From positions 1-28,269 of the forward strand of contig NZ_JAJFZL010000002.1 of NCBI RefSeq assembly GCF_020733635.1: a stretch of 28,269 nucleotides of DNA. Reading direction: 5' to 3'. The translations under genes and the position numbers were made by a program. This DNA is from Nocardia spumae. Its GTDB lineage: Bacteria; Actinomycetota; Actinomycetes; Mycobacteriales; Mycobacteriaceae. Positions within the stretch are counted from its first letter, which is position 1, and each line of letters starts with the position of its first letter. Shown here in pieces: positions 27,552-28,269 of the stretch. Under the pieces are notes generated by a model. The model saw only the letters and a list, made by a program, of their open reading frames with translations, did not search any database and was not told the DNA's origin.

Positions 27552-27905
27552 ATGCCCGCACGCCGCCCCAACACCACCCGCGCCAACCTCGCCCGCGCCA
27601 TCTCCTCCGGCAGCGAGAGCCGCGCCGTCAACGACCGCCGACGCCGCAACCCTCGCACCATCCCGACCGTCGACGACGACCGCCCCGCGCTCCAGCGCAA
27701 CAGCGACACCAAGCGGCAGCAGGGCATCAATTTCGACCTCGCCCTGCTGGAGTACGCCCGCGAGGCCGTGGTGTACATGAACCGCCGCCACCCCGAAGAG
27801 TCCGGCTCGGAATCGCTTGCCGCGCTGGTCGATCAGGCCGTGCGGGAGAAGATTGCCGCGTGGGAGCGCAAATACAACGATGGGGACGCACTGCCGCGGC
27901 TGTAG
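27552..27905 (+). CDS. Ribbon-helix-helix partition partner, arm B copy (intact)
   Basis: Same 117-aa protein as 338-691. It starts 4 bases after the parA stop and reads toward the right telomere. Confidence 0.72.
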   Translation: MPARRPNTTRANLARAISSGSESRAVNDRRRRNPRTIPTVDDDRPALQRNSDTKRQQGINFDLALLEYAREAVVYMNRRHPEESGSESLAALVDQAVREKIAAWERKYNDGDALPRL

Positions 27906-28130
27906 AGGCGTGACCAGCGCATTCCCTATGCGATTATGCGCGTATAGAATTCCTGTACCAGGATGCGGATTCAGCTCATCCGGCAGCATCGAAAACCATT
28001 GCAATGCAATGTGTTTCAGAGCTACAATAAAATTCATCCCGTAACCATCAATCCTGAAATCTGTAAAGTAGGGGTTTACCAGCGCATTCACCCTACAGAA
28101 TTCGATTCCTGAATTCTGTAGGGTGAATGC
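27906..28130. other. Right subtelomeric segment
   Basis: Mirror of 113-337: a dispersed dyad copy near 27926-27947, the palindrome CATTGCAATG near 28000, and the 19-bp inverted repeat within 28085-28130. No gene is seen. Confidence 0.7.
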
Positions 28131-28139
28131 TGTAACGAG

Positions 28140-28269
28140 AATCGAAAGATGTTGCGTAGCAACAACTTTCGATTGGCGGCAAGCGGGTTAGACGCGAGTT
28201 ACGTTGTATCGCAACAAATTTCGGGCGCGAAGCGCCCGCGCGGCGGGCCTCCGCAGGAGACCTGCGCGC
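28140..28269. repeat. Right telomere: hairpin series, reaching further out than the left
   Basis: Dyads in order: 28140-28148 with 28166-28174, holding GCGTAGC; 28222-28228 with 28232-28238 closing a GAA loop (GCGAAGC, 28227-28233); GCCCGC/GCGGGC (28234-28239 with 28243-28248); and GCAGG/CCTGC (28253-28257 with 28261-28265). The last 31 bases have no partner at the left end and extend the telomere outward. The string of small hairpins with GCGNAGC loops matches protein-capped actinomycete linear replicon ends. Confidence 0.82.

Larger units (their letters stand above)
1..28269. repeat. Window-length inverted repeat (two arms about T14206)
   Basis: Arm A (1-14205) reappears as its reverse complement in arm B (14207-28269). 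Every gene, terminator and repeat found in one arm has a partner in the other, in mirrored order. The first 71 or so bases on each side of the centre match perfectly. Further out the arms differ by scattered single-base indels, often in G or C runs, and some substitutions. Arm B reaches 31 bases further into the telomere but is still shorter, so deletions dominate there. This could be a true head-to-head linear dimer, a hairpin-closed end read through, or a template-complement artefact. Confidence 0.97.

Noticed and set aside
1..28269. Transposons, integrase, tRNA or rRNA genes
   Set aside because: No transposase, recombinase, attachment-site or structural RNA signature was found on either strand, so an integrative element is less likely than a linear plasmid.

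Overview
The whole 28 kb window is one giant inverted repeat. Positions 1-14205 (arm A) are repeated as the reverse complement in 14207-28269 (arm B), folding about the T at 14206. Each arm carries the same gene set, so there are about 16 different genes, each present twice. The copies differ by many single-base insertions, deletions and substitutions, and arm B is shorter overall. Most genes broken in one arm are open in the other, so most frameshifts look like unpolished sequencing errors. For several genes the parental protein can only be read by combining the two copies.

The GC-rich composition, gene families and telomere type point to a linear plasmid or linear mobile replicon of an actinomycete, probably Mycobacteriales (Nocardia, Rhodococcus or Gordonia-like). 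Both outer ends carry strings of short hairpins, including the GCGAAGC and GCGTAGC mini-hairpins (GCTNCGC on the other strand) typical of Streptomyces and Rhodococcus telomeres with protein-capped 5' ends. The element also encodes what looks like its own terminal protein (Tpg-like) and telomere-associated protein (Tap-like).

Layout of arm A from the telomere inward. 1-330: telomere and subtelomeric repeats. 338-1363 (minus): a ribbon-helix-helix partition protein and ParA. 1370-2130: a gene-free region with clustered TATACG motifs and a duplicated module, a candidate origin, operator or centromere region. 2137-5700 (minus): Tpg-like, Tap-like and a DUF927-type P-loop ATPase. 5934-7518 (minus): a CxxC protein, single-strand binding protein, an RRQRL-type protein, and 74-aa and 80-aa unknowns. 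7609-12321 (plus): a ribbon-helix-helix regulator, a two-pass membrane protein, an FtsK/TraB-type DNA translocase and a DUF2637 membrane protein. 12357-12392: a strong terminator between convergent transcripts. 12437-13800 (minus): a small membrane protein and a zinc-binding coiled-coil protein. 13801-14205: an AT-richer, repeat-rich region leading into the junction. Arm B repeats this in reverse order and orientation.

Inferred roles: Tap, Tpg, the ATPase and SSB replicate DNA and patch telomeres; ParA and its partner segregate the element; the FtsK-like and DUF2637 block is a double-stranded-DNA conjugation module of the Streptomyces plasmid type. The palindrome may be a real head-to-head dimer made by fold-back after loss of one telomere, a hairpin-closed inner end, or a template-plus-complement read or assembly artefact. 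The sequence alone does not decide between these.
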